From positions 338,501 to 402,500 of the forward strand of contig NZ_CP119078.1 in NCBI RefSeq assembly GCF_029026145.1: a stretch of 64,000 nt of DNA. The letters are read 5' to 3'. The translations under genes and the position numbers were made by a program. How positions within the stretch are numbered: position 1 is the first letter of the stretch; every line of letters begins with the position of its first letter. Source of the DNA: Legionella cardiaca. Lineage in GTDB: Bacteria > Pseudomonadota > Gammaproteobacteria > Legionellales > Legionellaceae. Below the pieces are notes generated by a model. It saw only the letters and a program-made list of their open reading frames with translations. It did not search any database and was not told where the DNA came from. Positions 1 through 9,591 of this stretch are shown here, piece by piece.

Positions 1-949
1 CATCGCCAAAACCTCCCCAGTCATAGATAAGATTGGCATGACTTATTATTTGTGGGCGTAGCTTATCGACATAAATCGATTTTGTTCCTGCATCAACGGT
101 GACATGTTCTTGTCGATTATTACTAATCACGGTTGTCAGCAGGGTCATTGCGTGTTGAAAGGTATGGAAATGTTGCTTATTTTCCTTTGAACCAATGGCT
201 GCATACTCTACATCCATGACAGTGTAAGAGCCAGGTTGGATTTCAGTGACTTCTGAGGCTTCCGTATCAATATCATAAGTGCCCGTACCACTGCCTGTTA
301 AGATATCACAAGGTAAATCATGTTGACGAAACAATTTGACTAATTCGCTGGCGGTTTCCATCGTCTTTAATGAAATATTCTTTCGTTCTTCATAAGACCC
401 AATATGTTGTAGATTACCGGCATAACATTGCAATCCTGCAAGCTTTAACCATTGGGAGCGTTGAACTTCTGTCGCGAGATTTAAGGCAAGATGAGGTTTG
501 ATACCTGTTCGGCCCAGGCCGGGGTCAATGTCAATTAATACGTTAATAGGTTGATGATGGAGTTGGCCTGCTTGTTCAAGATCCATAAGATTTTGCTGAT
601 TATCGATAACAATCAAGGTGTCGGGAGCTTTCTGCAGGCAATTCATCAAACGTTCTATCTTATAAGAAGTGACAATTGGAGAGGTGATTAGGACGCCAGA
701 AATTCCTTGCTTAATAAGCATTTCTGCTTCTGAAATTTTGGCAGCACTGATGCCAATAGCACCATATTCCAGCTGGAGTTTTGCTAATGTTGTACATTTA
801 TGCGTTTTGCAATGGGGTCTAATATTAATCTTGTTCTGCAATCCATGTTGCTGCATGCGTTTTAAATTGTTGATAAGTTTTTCCTTATCAATAACCAGAC
901 AAGGTGTATCTAATTCTAATTTATTCTTCCCAATAAATTGCTTTGACAT
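1..949 (-). CDS. D-threonine aldolase / D-serine dehydratase-like PLP enzyme (C-terminus outside window)
   Basis: I translated the minus strand from the ATG at 949. The protein opens with LELDTPCLVIDKEKLINNL and soon has RPHCKTHK, the signature of the alanine-racemase-fold D-threonine aldolase / DSD1 family, in which the first Lys of KTHK carries pyridoxal phosphate. DIDPGLGRTGI and LTGSGTGTYDID are further family blocks. Enzymes of this type cleave D-3-hydroxy amino acids (D-threonine to glycine and acetaldehyde) or dehydrate D-serine; the exact substrate cannot be read from sequence. About 316 codons are visible and the frame is still open at base 1, so the metal-binding C-terminal domain lies outside. 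It is transcribed away from the RNA phosphodiesterase gene; 950-1073 holds both promoters. Confidence 0.85.
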   Translation of the reverse strand, partial: MSKQFIGKNKLELDTPCLVIDKEKLINNLKRMQQHGLQNKINIRPHCKTHKCTTLAKLQLEYGAIGISAAKISEAEMLIKQGISGVLITSPIVTSYKIERLMNCLQKAPDTLIVIDNQQNLMDLEQAGQLHHQPINVLIDIDPGLGRTGIKPHLALNLATEVQRSQWLKLAGLQCYAGNLQHIGSYEERKNISLKTMETASELVKLFRQHDLPCDILTGSGTGTYDIDTEASEVTEIQPGSYTVMDVEYAAIGSKENKQHFHTFQHAMTLLTTVISNNRQEHVTVDAGTKSIYVDKLRPQIISHANLIYDWGGFGD

Positions 950-1073
950 TCTGGATTTTCCCAAAAGTTAAATTTTAAGAAAAGCATATAGCAATGCGGA
1001 TGTGAGTGGAAGGAGATAAATGATGTACTAAGATTATGTCAAGATCTCGCTCATTTGAAGGTTGTTTGATGTC

Positions 1074-1640
1074 ATGGTGATTAGGAAATCGCGAGTTTTT
1101 TTTGCTATTAATTTTTCTGAAAAAATACAACAAATCCTAAAGGAAATATTAGTAACGCTACAGCGCAGTACTTTAGCAAAGAACGTACGCTGGACACCTT
1201 GGTATAACCTGCATATTACTCTAGGTTTCCTGGGAAATATTCAAGTTGAGCATATCTCACAATTGATTGCAAATGCTCGAAAGGAGTTAAGTCATAGTCA
1301 TTCTTTTGCTTTACGATTGGAAAGATTACAATGGTTTCCCAACGCGAAAAGACCGCGCATTATTTCAGTAGAAGCAGGCCCTTCTGCTGCGCTTAACGAA
1401 ATTGCACATTGTATTCGCCAGGCTATTATAATTACCAACTATCCTGCAGAAATGCGGGCTTATCGTGGACACCTTACGCTTGGTCGTTTGCGCACAACTC
1501 ATTTCGAAAAGAATCTATTTGAACAAATTCAACTACCGATTATTCCTGAAATAATAATTACGCAAATTGATTTATTAGAAAGCAAGCCTGGTAAGGAAGT
1601 TCCTTGTTATATTCCTTTAGCGCATTTTAATTTAAAATAG
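1074..1640 (+). CDS. thpR: RNA 2',3'-cyclic phosphodiesterase (LigT/ThpR family)
   Basis: The protein has two HxTx motifs, NLHITLGFLG near the N-terminus and RGHLTLGRLR in the C-terminal half, which form the active site of the 2H phosphoesterase superfamily. Members open 2',3'-cyclic phosphates on RNA ends and can join tRNA halves by 2'-5' linkage in vitro. Length (about 188 aa) is normal for ThpR. The frame is open from a TTG at 1062, but that codon abuts the purine-rich GAAGG at 1057-1061; the ATG at 1074 has this site at a usable distance, so I prefer it. A VOC-like gene follows after 17 bases with its own strong ribosome site, so the two may be co-transcribed. Confidence 0.85.
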   Translation: MVIRKSRVFFAINFSEKIQQILKEILVTLQRSTLAKNVRWTPWYNLHITLGFLGNIQVEHISQLIANARKELSHSHSFALRLERLQWFPNAKRPRIISVEAGPSAALNEIAHCIRQAIIITNYPAEMRAYRGHLTLGRLRTTHFEKNLFEQIQLPIIPEIIITQIDLLESKPGKEVPCYIPLAHFNLK

Positions 1641-1657
1641 CAAAAACAGGAGGAATT

Positions 1658-2050
1658 ATGACTGTAAAAACCACAAAGTATGAATATCATCATATGGGAA
1701 TTCCTACCACTATTCCCAGGGAAGGCGAAAGATATAGCTCTACATTTAAAATGTATACCAGTGGTGGGGAAAATAGTGAATACCGCATTCAATATCATCG
1801 TTTTGAACCAGATTCACCACTCCATCCATTGATTAAAACAATGCCTCATATTGGATTTAAAGTTGATAATTTAGAAGAGGCAATTAAAGGAAAAGAAGTC
1901 ATTCTGGGGCCTTATGAACCCTTTTCAGGATATAAAGTTGCTATGATTGCTGAAAGTGGGGTGCCGGTTGAGTTCGTTGAAACAACGCTGAGTGAAGAGG
2001 AAATATGGTATAGCGACCATAAAAATTCTGTTATCTATCCAGAAGAATAG
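1658..2050 (+). CDS. VOC/glyoxalase-fold-like conserved protein
   Basis: A 130-residue cytosolic protein preceded by a near-perfect ribosome site (AGGAGG at 1647-1652). The pattern HHMGIPTT near the start, then PHIGFKVDNLEEAIKGK and VEFVETTL near the end, follows the beta-alpha-beta-beta-beta layout of vicinal-oxygen-chelate proteins, where the leading His, the middle His and a terminal Glu are the usual metal ligands. No specific substrate can be named. It sits 17 bases after thpR on the same strand. Assignment to the fold is an inference from the spacing of these blocks. Confidence 0.6.
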   Translation: MTVKTTKYEYHHMGIPTTIPREGERYSSTFKMYTSGGENSEYRIQYHRFEPDSPLHPLIKTMPHIGFKVDNLEEAIKGKEVILGPYEPFSGYKVAMIAESGVPVEFVETTLSEEEIWYSDHKNSVIYPEE

Positions 2051-2414
2051 CAGTATCTATTGAGAAAATAATAATATTTTATCACTCCCAGGTGTCGCTC
2101 CATTTTTCCAGCCTTAATCTTCTGAAATAGAGTCTGCCTACCCAGGAATGACAAAAAATAAAGTCAACTTTTTAAAAATTAATCATTTCAGATGTGGCTT
2201 TGATGAAGCAAAAAAGCGTAATCAAGGTAAAGTAAATGTTAAAAAATGATAATTTTCCTATCATCCCATATTGTACTTGGATAACGCTAAAAATTATACA
2301 ATGACGTATTGTGAAAGGTGAAAAAAATTATTGAAATTTGGTTAATTATTATTGCTAGTGTTCTTATTAAATACTAATCTTTATTTGTGAGTCCAACAAT
2401 GATTTAGGACAGCC
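2051..2414. other. Intergenic region, 364 bases
   Basis: AT-rich and without a convincing reading frame on either strand. Around 2120-2150 it contains the words GAGTCTGCCTACCC and CAGGAATGAC, which resemble short dispersed intergenic words seen elsewhere in the window (31.9 kb). The last 100 bases should hold the promoter of the small gene at 2415. Confidence 0.5.
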
Positions 2415-2606
2415 ATGAACCACCATTATACTGCGAAAATTTACTCAACAGATGAGGAAATAGCACAAAAATTGGGCAATGATATTGAAGAATTATATCT
2501 ATGGATGTTGACCTATGATAATGGAGGTTGTGGGACTCATGGAGAAATTATTGATAATATAACCCAAGAAATTGTTAGAAAATTTAAAAAAAGTCCAATC
2601 GAATAA
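2415..2606 (+). CDS. Small acidic hypothetical protein (63 aa)
   Basis: Not recognised. The protein is short and acidic with a Gly/Cys turn (YDNGGCGTHGE) in its middle and a helical, charged C-terminus. An AGGA sequence lies at 2406-2409, a plausible but weak ribosome site. It stands alone, 14 bases from the end of the convergent patatin gene. Composition (few rare codons, coherent alternation of hydrophobic and charged residues) favours a real gene over a chance frame, but this is not decisive. Confidence 0.5.
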   Translation: MNHHYTAKIYSTDEEIAQKLGNDIEELYLWMLTYDNGGCGTHGEIIDNITQEIVRKFKKSPIE

Positions 2607-2619
2607 CAATTTCTTGAAA

Positions 2620-3609
2620 TTATAGGCAAGCACTCCCTGCGTCTCGATAACCTGCTTCAATACGCTTTTGGATACTTTTGCGTGAAAAATCGAAGGGTGC
2701 TGCTACGCTTTCAGGATCTTCATTTTCAATATAAATAATATTCTGAATATATTTGTAATTTATTAACCGTTTATAGCCGGGTAATTTTTTTATAGCACTA
2801 TTTTCGGGTATTAATTTTTCAATTTCATTGATTACTTCAATGTAATCATTCACCTTCGCAGTTAGTTCTAGATTGAAGCGAATTTTATTGGAGAAAATAA
2901 TCTCAAAAACCCGATCAAATACTTCAATCATATTGGTTGGTATTTTTCCGCGACATGGGAAGAGATTAACGACAATAATTTGTTTCTCCACAGCAGGATT
3001 AGGATTAAGTCGCTCCAGCACAGGCGAAAGAGGAGTATTTTCAAATAATCCACCATCCCAAAAATTTTTATTTCCTATCGTTGTCATGGGAAAGCCTGGC
3101 GGTAAGCTGCCACTGGCTAATACATGTAATGGCGTAATTTCTGTGCGATTTTTCCCTTTGTTTTCAAAGATTTTGATTTCGCCTGTTTCAATATCCGTAG
3201 CGGTTAAAATTAAATGAATGGGGGAATTATTTATTTTTTCAAAATCGATATACTTCAACAACAATTGTTGCAGAGGCTGTGTAAAATAAAAGCTTGTCCA
3301 GTAAGGCAAGGCCCAATAGTCAGTGCGCAAATTAAAAAAAGAATCATTACCAAAAAGAGCGAGATAAGATTCAATATTTTCGCTAAGTGGTGTTGAGAAT
3401 AATGTAAATTCGTCCCACATCGCCTCCAATGTCTTAATGGGATCATTTTTGGCACCGATAAGCGCTACTGCATTAATTGCCCCAATAGAGACACCGGCAA
3501 CAATATTAGGAGAAAATTTTTCTTGTTCATATAAGCGCTTTAATACACCTAATTCATAAGCCCCAAGAGCGCCGCCACCTTGTAAAACTATCCCTGTCTG
3601 TTTCATCAT
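2620..3609 (-). CDS. Patatin-like phospholipase
   Basis: A 329-residue patatin-domain protein. It shows the oxyanion-hole block GGGALGAYELGVL (residues 11-23), the nucleophile elbow GVSIG with Ser41, and the catalytic Asp in WDGGLFENTPLSP (Asp185). Patatins hydrolyse acyl chains from phospholipids with a Ser-Asp dyad. There is no signal peptide, so the protein is cytosolic or delivered by another route; Legionella encode many patatins and some are Dot/Icm substrates, but this one has the simple bacterial RssA-like build. Two adjacent Met codons open the frame (3609 and 3606); the second is better spaced from the AGGA site. It converges on the small gene at 2415 and diverges from argS. Confidence 0.9.
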   Translation of the reverse strand: MMKQTGIVLQGGGALGAYELGVLKRLYEQEKFSPNIVAGVSIGAINAVALIGAKNDPIKTLEAMWDEFTLFSTPLSENIESYLALFGNDSFFNLRTDYWALPYWTSFYFTQPLQQLLLKYIDFEKINNSPIHLILTATDIETGEIKIFENKGKNRTEITPLHVLASGSLPPGFPMTTIGNKNFWDGGLFENTPLSPVLERLNPNPAVEKQIIVVNLFPCRGKIPTNMIEVFDRVFEIIFSNKIRFNLELTAKVNDYIEVINEIEKLIPENSAIKKLPGYKRLINYKYIQNIIYIENEDPESVAAPFDFSRKSIQKRIEAGYRDAGSACL

Positions 3610-3722
3610 GCATCCTGGTTTTTCGGCCTATCAAGAGTATAGATGAATGTTATTGTTTTCTGTACTTTGCATATGATATGAAAAAGCGCATAATAGCTGT
3701 TTTTTGACGATGACCTAGTGCT

Positions 3723-5483
3723 ATGAAACAGACTGTTGAACAATTACTTGCTCAAGCCCTTGATGCTCTCAAACAAGCCTCTACTATTCCTCAGGAGTTA
3801 AATGTTGATCTAAAAGTGGAGCGTGCTAAAGATAGTAGTCATGGTGATTTTGCAAGTAATCTGGCAATGACTCTCGCAAAACCGTGTCGTCAAGCACCAC
3901 GCCAGCTTGCTGAATTAATTGTTAAGGCGATACCGAATCATCCTGCAGTCGAACGAGTTGAAATTGCGGGTCCTGGCTTTATTAACTTTTTTATGCGTGA
4001 TGAAGCGCGTTCACAGGTTATTGCTGATATTTTGCAGCAGGGCGAGCTATTTGGCCGTAGTAACTTAGGGCAAGGGCAAAAGGTTATTTTAGAGTTTGTT
4101 TCAGCGAATCCAACGGGCCCTCTGCATGTAGGGCATGGTCGCGGTGCTGCTTTTGGTGCTACATTGGCAAATGTGCTTGCAGCAGCTGGATTTAATGTTA
4201 GTCGTGAGTATTACGTGAATGACGCTGGCAGACAAATGAATATTTTGGCTGCCAGTGTATGGTTGCGTTATTTAGTTTTGGCCGGTGAAGAAATAATATT
4301 CCCCGCCAATGGTTATCGTGGCGATTACGTCATGAATATTGCTCAAGAAGTGATTGATAAGCATGGCAATGACTTTGTCCATCCTTGGTCTACTATTCAT
4401 GAAGGTTTACCCCCTGATGAGCCGGAAGGTGGTGATAAAGAAGTTTATATCGATGCGGTGATTGGCCGTGCACAAATGCTTCTGGGTGAGCGAGGATTTA
4501 AATTATTTCATAAACATGCTCTCGATTCTGTGTTAGCAGACATCAAAGATGATTTGGCTGAATTTGGTGTAGAGTATGACTGTTGGTTCTCTGAACAATC
4601 CTTACTTGATGGTGGAGCCATTGAAAAAGGTATCCAGGCTTTGAAGGCTGGTGGTCATACCTACGAAAAAGAGGGGGCATTATGGTTCCGCGCCACTGAT
4701 TTCGGTGATGAGAAAGACAGAGTTTTGGTGCGTGCAAATGGGCATACAACTTATTTTGCCTCTGATGTAGCTTATCATTGGAATAAATATGATCGAGGTT
4801 TTGCCCGCGTCGTTGACATTTTCGGTGCTGACCACCACGGCTATGTGACTCGCGTCAAAGCCGCTGTTAAAGCTTTAGGTCATGATGAAAATGCTGTTGA
4901 TGTGTTATTGGTTCAATTTGCAATTCTTTATCGTAGTGGTGAACGTGTGCAAATGTCTACAAGAAGTGGTTCATTTGTTACCTTAAGAGAGCTGAGAGAA
5001 GAAGTTGGCAATGATGCCGCGCGTTTCTTTTATGTCATGCGTAAGCCTGAACAACATATGGATTTTGACTTGGATTTGGCGAAATCAGAATCTAGCGACA
5101 ATCCAGTTTATTATATCCAATATGCCCATGCGCGAATTAGTTCTGTATTAAGGCAGTTAAAAGAGCGAGGATTGAGTTGGGATGAAAGTCTGGGCTTAAC
5201 TCATATTGATTTGTTAACTGAATCGCAGGAAATCACGTTAATTTCTCTAATTAGCCGATATCCAGAGGTGATAGAGGCGTCTGCGAAGGCTTGTGAGCCA
5301 CATCAATTGGCTTATTACTTACGTGAATTGGCAAATGGATTACATAGTTACTACAACGCGATACAATTGCTGTGTGAGCAAGACACGCTAAGAAGTGCGC
5401 GTTTATGTTTATTGGTAGCAGTGCGACAAATCTTAAGAAATGGTTTGCGACTACTGGGTGTATCAACTCCTGAGAGCATGTGA
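3723..5483 (+). CDS. argS: Arginyl-tRNA synthetase
   Basis: Full-length class I synthetase of 586 residues. The N-terminal Arg-tRNA additional domain (about 1-90) is followed by the HIGH-type motif HVGHG at 135-139 inside the family block [19 protein letters not shown]; the KMSK region is QMSTRSG, as is normal for ArgRS. The C-terminal DALR anticodon-binding helical domain ends in [12 protein letters not shown]. The enzyme charges tRNA-Arg with arginine in the cytosol. The start ATG at 3723 matches the family N-terminus. The stop codon overlaps the start of the SPOR-domain gene (TGATG), implying translational coupling, an arrangement common in gammaproteobacteria where ftsN-like genes sit near argS. 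Confidence 0.98.
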   Translation: MKQTVEQLLAQALDALKQASTIPQELNVDLKVERAKDSSHGDFASNLAMTLAKPCRQAPRQLAELIVKAIPNHPAVERVEIAGPGFINFFMRDEARSQVIADILQQGELFGRSNLGQGQKVILEFVSANPTGPLHVGHGRGAAFGATLANVLAAAGFNVSREYYVNDAGRQMNILAASVWLRYLVLAGEEIIFPANGYRGDYVMNIAQEVIDKHGNDFVHPWSTIHEGLPPDEPEGGDKEVYIDAVIGRAQMLLGERGFKLFHKHALDSVLADIKDDLAEFGVEYDCWFSEQSLLDGGAIEKGIQALKAGGHTYEKEGALWFRATDFGDEKDRVLVRANGHTTYFASDVAYHWNKYDRGFARVVDIFGADHHGYVTRVKAAVKALGHDENAVDVLLVQFAILYRSGERVQMSTRSGSFVTLRELREEVGNDAARFFYVMRKPEQHMDFDLDLAKSESSDNPVYYIQYAHARISSVLRQLKERGLSWDESLGLTHIDLLTESQEITLISLISRYPEVIEASAKACEPHQLAYYLRELANGLHSYYNAIQLLCEQDTLRSARLCLLVAVRQILRNGLRLLGVSTPESM

Positions 5484-6175
5484 TGGCAAGGGATTACGGA
5501 AAACGTAGGCAAAGCAGGCAGAAAAGTAGTGCTCCTAAGCAATTTTTCTGGGTATTAGCTTCATTTTTATGCGGTTATTTGACTGCAAATGTATTTGATT
5601 TTACCAGTTTGAATAATTGGGTGCATAAAAATATCCTGGCGAATGATGAGCCTCCTCCTGAAACAAAAACTGTTGCGAAGCAAGAGGAGCATCCTAAACC
5701 TAAGTTTGAGTTTTATACTTTGCTAGCAAAAGATCATGGTCCTCCGACAACGTCTTTGCCCCGAGCGGCACTTGCCACGCCAGCTAAACCCGCAGATCCA
5801 CCTCAAGGAGTCCCTTCTCAACCTGCATCGGCCACAACAACAGTAGCTGCAACGACTCCTAAAACGACATCTGCACCACATACACCGGTGCCTGTTACTG
5901 AGGCCAAGCCTCTTCCCGCTACAGTGAATAAAACAAAAGAAGCCTATCTGGTACAAATTGCATCTTTTAAAAGCAAACAAGAAGCTGAACGTCTGAAGGC
6001 TGCACTGACACTTAAAGGATTTGATGTAAATATTGCTGTGGCACCACCACAACAGGGTGGATGGTTTAGAGTAATTCTTGGTCCTTATGGTTCCAAAATG
6101 GAAGCTGAGAAGATTCAAGTTGCTGTTGCTCGTACTGAGCGTATTAAAGGGATGGTTCGTAAATTAAATGCTTAA
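5483..6175 (+). CDS. SPOR-domain cell-division protein (FtsN-like)
   Basis: A 230-residue membrane-anchored protein. A short basic cytosolic tail (KRRQSRQKSS) is followed by one membrane segment around residues 22-42, a long Pro/Ala/Thr-rich periplasmic linker, and a C-terminal SPOR domain (about 145-230) beginning AYLVQIASFKSKQEAERLK and containing GGWFRVILGPYGSKMEAEK. SPOR domains bind denuded septal glycan, so the protein is expected at the division site, as for FtsN. The frame also permits a GTG at 5480, but the ATG at 5483 overlaps the argS stop by one base and is the likelier start. It is the second gene of the argS unit. Confidence 0.9.
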   Translation: MARDYGKRRQSRQKSSAPKQFFWVLASFLCGYLTANVFDFTSLNNWVHKNILANDEPPPETKTVAKQEEHPKPKFEFYTLLAKDHGPPTTSLPRAALATPAKPADPPQGVPSQPASATTTVAATTPKTTSAPHTPVPVTEAKPLPATVNKTKEAYLVQIASFKSKQEAERLKAALTLKGFDVNIAVAPPQQGGWFRVILGPYGSKMEAEKIQVAVARTERIKGMVRKLNA

Positions 6176-6338
6176 TTCCAGGATGTATTCGCAATTGCTT
6201 TATGAGGCGAAAATTTTGATAGTTTGCCACAAGACACGTCATTGCGGACACACCAAAGAATTATCCTGATAATTAGTTCCACCTAAAGAAAGGAGTAGCT
6301 CGTTTAAGATAGATTATTACTAGATTTGGGGTTCATCT

Positions 6339-9011
6339 ATGTCTAATACCTATGAGTTTTATCTACCAACAATTCGCTGTGAAAGTTGCACTGCTAGTAT
6401 ACTACACGCTCTTAATTCAGAAGATTTTGTTAATAAAAATGGGATAGTTATTGAGTTTCATCAGGTCGATCGTTTTAAAAAAGAAATTAAGCTAAAGATA
6501 AAAAATAATAAAAAGAAGACGACCGAAGTCAAGAAAATCATACGGCAAACAATAGAAGATCTAGGTTTTACCTGTATTGATATTACTCCTGAGATGACAT
6601 TACCTAAGACATCTTTCTGGAAAAAAATACTCACTTCCAATTGGCTTTTAGGGACTATTGGTACTGGAAGTGGTATTGCCTTGTTAATTCTATCCATCGT
6701 TTTTTCTGGGGGTCTATCCTTAGGAGTTATGTATGCTATTGGCGCCGTAAGTACTTTGCTGACTCTTGCATTAGGTGCACCATTTTATTATCAAGCCATA
6801 ATCAAGTTATTAAAATCTCGAACACTGACAATGGATACCTTGTTTACAGTCAGCACTTTGACGGTAATTGGTGTTTCTCTAGCCGCTTTTGCATTTCCCT
6901 GGTTGCCGATGATGTTTGAGGCGGGGTTATTAATTTTTGGTTTTCGTTATTTGGGACTCGCCATTGAGGAAACAATTACTCAGAAGGTCGCTGTTGAGAA
7001 AAAATTTAAAGATCGTTTGCCCCGTGAGGTTACTGTTTTAGCAACAGAAGAATTACCTAAGCAGCAACGTAAACTTTCAACTATTCAAGCTGAAGAACAA
7101 TTATTAATTGCTGCGGGAGGTATTATTCCTGTGGATGGAGAATGCCTTTCCCCTAGTGCCATCTATGATACGATTATCACTGGCTCTGTTTTGCCCCGTG
7201 CTATTAAGCCGGGTGAAAGGGTATTGGCTGGTATGCGACTAGCTGAAGACGCTGAGCCAATGGTTCTAAAGGCAAAATCTATCATTCTTTCATTAAAAAA
7301 AGATGATTATATTCCCGTAGATGGATTTTGTGAGAGTGACGATTGCCGGGTATATGACGAAGAGTTACAGCAAGAAAACTCGGTCAAAAAAGGTGAGCCA
7401 TTAACGGCTGGGACCAGGTTAACTTCCCCGGCTAAAGTAAAAGTAGCAGCAGTAGGCAGTTATTCTTATTTGCATCGACTCGACAATAATAATGAGCAGG
7501 CACAATTCGAAAAAGCTCCCATTGAAGAAGCTACGACAAAAATCCTGCAATATTTCATCCCTGCTGTCATCATGCTTGCACTATTGTCAGGGGGAATAAT
7601 GAGTTTATTTTTCCCCTTTGCTGTGGCCTTACAGTGCGTTGTGTCTGTATTAGTGGCCGCCTGCCCTTGCACGCTTGGTTTGATTACACCACTTGCCGTA
7701 AAAATAGGAATCAATAAAGCTGCTGAGCATGGTGTGCAGTTTAAAAGTGCAAAAGCATTACAAGCTGCTGCCAATGTGAATGCAGTGGTTTTTGATGTGC
7801 ATGGAACAGTGACTATGGGTATTCCAACCGCAATTAATCATAAGTTTAATTCCAAATTAGTCAGTAACCAAATGATGTTGAGCTATTTTGCAGCGTTGGA
7901 GCGTCAATCATCTCATCCAATTGCCAGCGCTATTGTTGATTATGTGAAAGAGCAACAAATAGATGAGCTGCCTATATCCATCCTCGATATTGATAATTCA
8001 AATCATTCCGGACTCAAAGCTAAAATTACCAAACCAACGCCGAATCCCGATAGTACAAATTTAGAGGAAACGGAAGAACTCATTCTTGGTAGCCAAGCGA
8101 TAATGCAGGAAAATGGAATTGATATATCGGTGGTTGAACGAACTCTAAACCTTAAAGGGGGGCAATCAGCTGTTTATCTTGCACGCGATAAGCAGTTACT
8201 AGGATACATGATTATTATCGATCCGGTGCGTCCGGGAGCTAAAGAAGCGATCACTATATTAAAACAGGAAGGAATAGCGGTATTTATTTGCACAGGTGCT
8301 GACAAGGCCACAGCAGAACGCTATGGAGAACTGCTTGATATTCCAAATGACAATATTTGCTATGGATCTGTCGGAATTTCAGAAAGTATTCAAGATAACT
8401 CTAAAACAGCGTTTATTGAAAAATTAAAAGCGCAAGGTTTCAATGTTGCTATGGTAGGTGATGCTGCTAACGATTCTGGTGCTGTGTCGAGCACCGTGGG
8501 TGTAGCTGTTAAATCCAAAGCGGGTGACGAAATAATACAGCAGCAAGCCAGCGCTGTGGTTCAAGAAGATTCGTTATTACCTGTTGCCAGTATTTTTGCG
8601 ATAGCTAAGCAAACAATAAGCAACATTAATCAAAATTTAGGTTTTAGCTTAATTTATAACATGAGTTCTATGTTACTTGCTGGAGGTTTGTTAGTGGCAA
8701 TTGGTATTACACTGAATCCTGCTGTAGGTGTTGCCTTAATGATTTTGCAAACGAGTCTTGTTCTACTAAATGCATACCGTTTTAAATCACAAAAATTGGA
8801 GCATTTACAACAAGCAAAAGTTCAACCTACAGTCGAGTATAAAGAATCCTATGGTTGTTTAAGTAATTGTTTTCATGGTAATCAATTAACCACAACTGTG
8901 ACGAATTCACAAGAAGAAAATAGTCTATCAGTGCCACTTTTTAAACAACCAATGACATCTGAGGATAAACGTGTAGAAGCTAATCTAAGTGAAGATTTTG
9001 TGTTTAGTTAG
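6339..9011 (+). CDS. Divergent heavy-metal P1B-type ATPase with altered catalytic motifs
   Basis: An 890-residue P1B-like ATPase. It has an N-terminal HMA-like domain with RCESCTAS (residues 13-20), membrane segments from about 105 onward, the CPC ion motif AACPCTLG (442-444), an SHP block (525-527) and a hinge block VGDAANDSGA (706-715). Three features are abnormal. The phosphorylation motif DKTGT is replaced by FDVHGTVT (Asp486 kept, Lys-Thr lost). The hinge GDGxND reads GDAAND. The actuator region is present twice, IPVDGECL at 263-270 and IPVDGFCE at 325-332, each followed by a G-E-like turn; the first copy reads ITGSVLP, the second LQQENSV, so neither has an intact TGE. By family it would move copper or a similar metal, but transport activity is doubtful. 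It converges on folB with a 4-base overlap. Confidence 0.85.
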   Translation: MSNTYEFYLPTIRCESCTASILHALNSEDFVNKNGIVIEFHQVDRFKKEIKLKIKNNKKKTTEVKKIIRQTIEDLGFTCIDITPEMTLPKTSFWKKILTSNWLLGTIGTGSGIALLILSIVFSGGLSLGVMYAIGAVSTLLTLALGAPFYYQAIIKLLKSRTLTMDTLFTVSTLTVIGVSLAAFAFPWLPMMFEAGLLIFGFRYLGLAIEETITQKVAVEKKFKDRLPREVTVLATEELPKQQRKLSTIQAEEQLLIAAGGIIPVDGECLSPSAIYDTIITGSVLPRAIKPGERVLAGMRLAEDAEPMVLKAKSIILSLKKDDYIPVDGFCESDDCRVYDEELQQENSVKKGEPLTAGTRLTSPAKVKVAAVGSYSYLHRLDNNNEQAQFEKAPIEEATTKILQYFIPAVIMLALLSGGIMSLFFPFAVALQCVVSVLVAACPCTLGLITPLAVKIGINKAAEHGVQFKSAKALQAAANVNAVVFDVHGTVTMGIPTAINHKFNSKLVSNQMMLSYFAALERQSSHPIASAIVDYVKEQQIDELPISILDIDNSNHSGLKAKITKPTPNPDSTNLEETEELILGSQAIMQENGIDISVVERTLNLKGGQSAVYLARDKQLLGYMIIIDPVRPGAKEAITILKQEGIAVFICTGADKATAERYGELLDIPNDNICYGSVGISESIQDNSKTAFIEKLKAQGFNVAMVGDAANDSGAVSSTVGVAVKSKAGDEIIQQQASAVVQEDSLLPVASIFAIAKQTISNINQNLGFSLIYNMSSMLLAGGLLVAIGITLNPAVGVALMILQTSLVLLNAYRFKSQKLEHLQQAKVQPTVEYKESYGCLSNCFHGNQLTTTVTNSQEENSLSVPLFKQPMTSEDKRVEANLSEDFVFS

Positions 9012-9346
9012 CGGGTTACTGTGACGCGAATGTCGCTTGCATTTTTTATCGCGTGTGGTTTGCTAACACTGATAGTTAATTCCGATACATTAAATTCATT
9101 TTTGATTAAAGTGGCAACGTTGTTGGCCACGGTTTCGATAAGTTGAAACGCGTTTGTTTCAACATAGGTTGTAACTTGTTGGCATAGCTTGCTGTAATCG
9201 ATGGTATTGCTTAAATCATCATTACAAGCACTAAAATTACCAGGAATTGAAATATCAATCAGCAAGCGCTGCGAGATTTGTTGCTCCCAAGTATATACGC
9301 CAATTCGAGTCAGCACACTCAAACCTTTTATCTGAAGAATATCCAT
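9008..9346 (-). CDS. folB: Dihydroneopterin aldolase
   Basis: A 112-residue protein with the FolB layout: DILQIKGLSVLTRIGVYTWE at the start, IDYSKLCQQV in the middle and LTISVSKPHAIKNASDIRV at the end, where the conserved KP and the first Glu of the YxWEQ block contribute to the pterin pocket. The enzyme converts 7,8-dihydroneopterin to 6-hydroxymethyl-dihydropterin and glycolaldehyde in folate synthesis. Length is normal. The start is the ATG at 9346, with GGAAG upstream. Its stop overlaps the end of the convergent P-type ATPase gene by 4 bases. Confidence 0.93.
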   Translation of the reverse strand: MDILQIKGLSVLTRIGVYTWEQQISQRLLIDISIPGNFSACNDDLSNTIDYSKLCQQVTTYVETNAFQLIETVANNVATLIKNEFNVSELTISVSKPHAIKNASDIRVTVTR

Positions 9347-9591
9347 CGTGCTTCCAAAATAAATGGCTTAGGATAACAATGGTATTTTTTAAGAGCAAGG
9401 GTTATGCAAAAAATTCAATCATCATCATCATGCAGTCGAGCTTAAAGAATAGACTTAGGTTTTGTTTTATTAGTTTCTTGATTAGTTTTTCATCAAAAGT
9501 TATTCTCTAAAATGTTGTATCTAAATTGATGGTGTAAGCAAAGATGGAAAAGTTGCTGCTTATTAATATGTAAAGTCATAAGGATCTGACT

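Noticed and set aside
9247-9510. Plus-strand frame across folB
   Set aside because: It is mostly the complement of folB and has no ribosome site or sensible composition.
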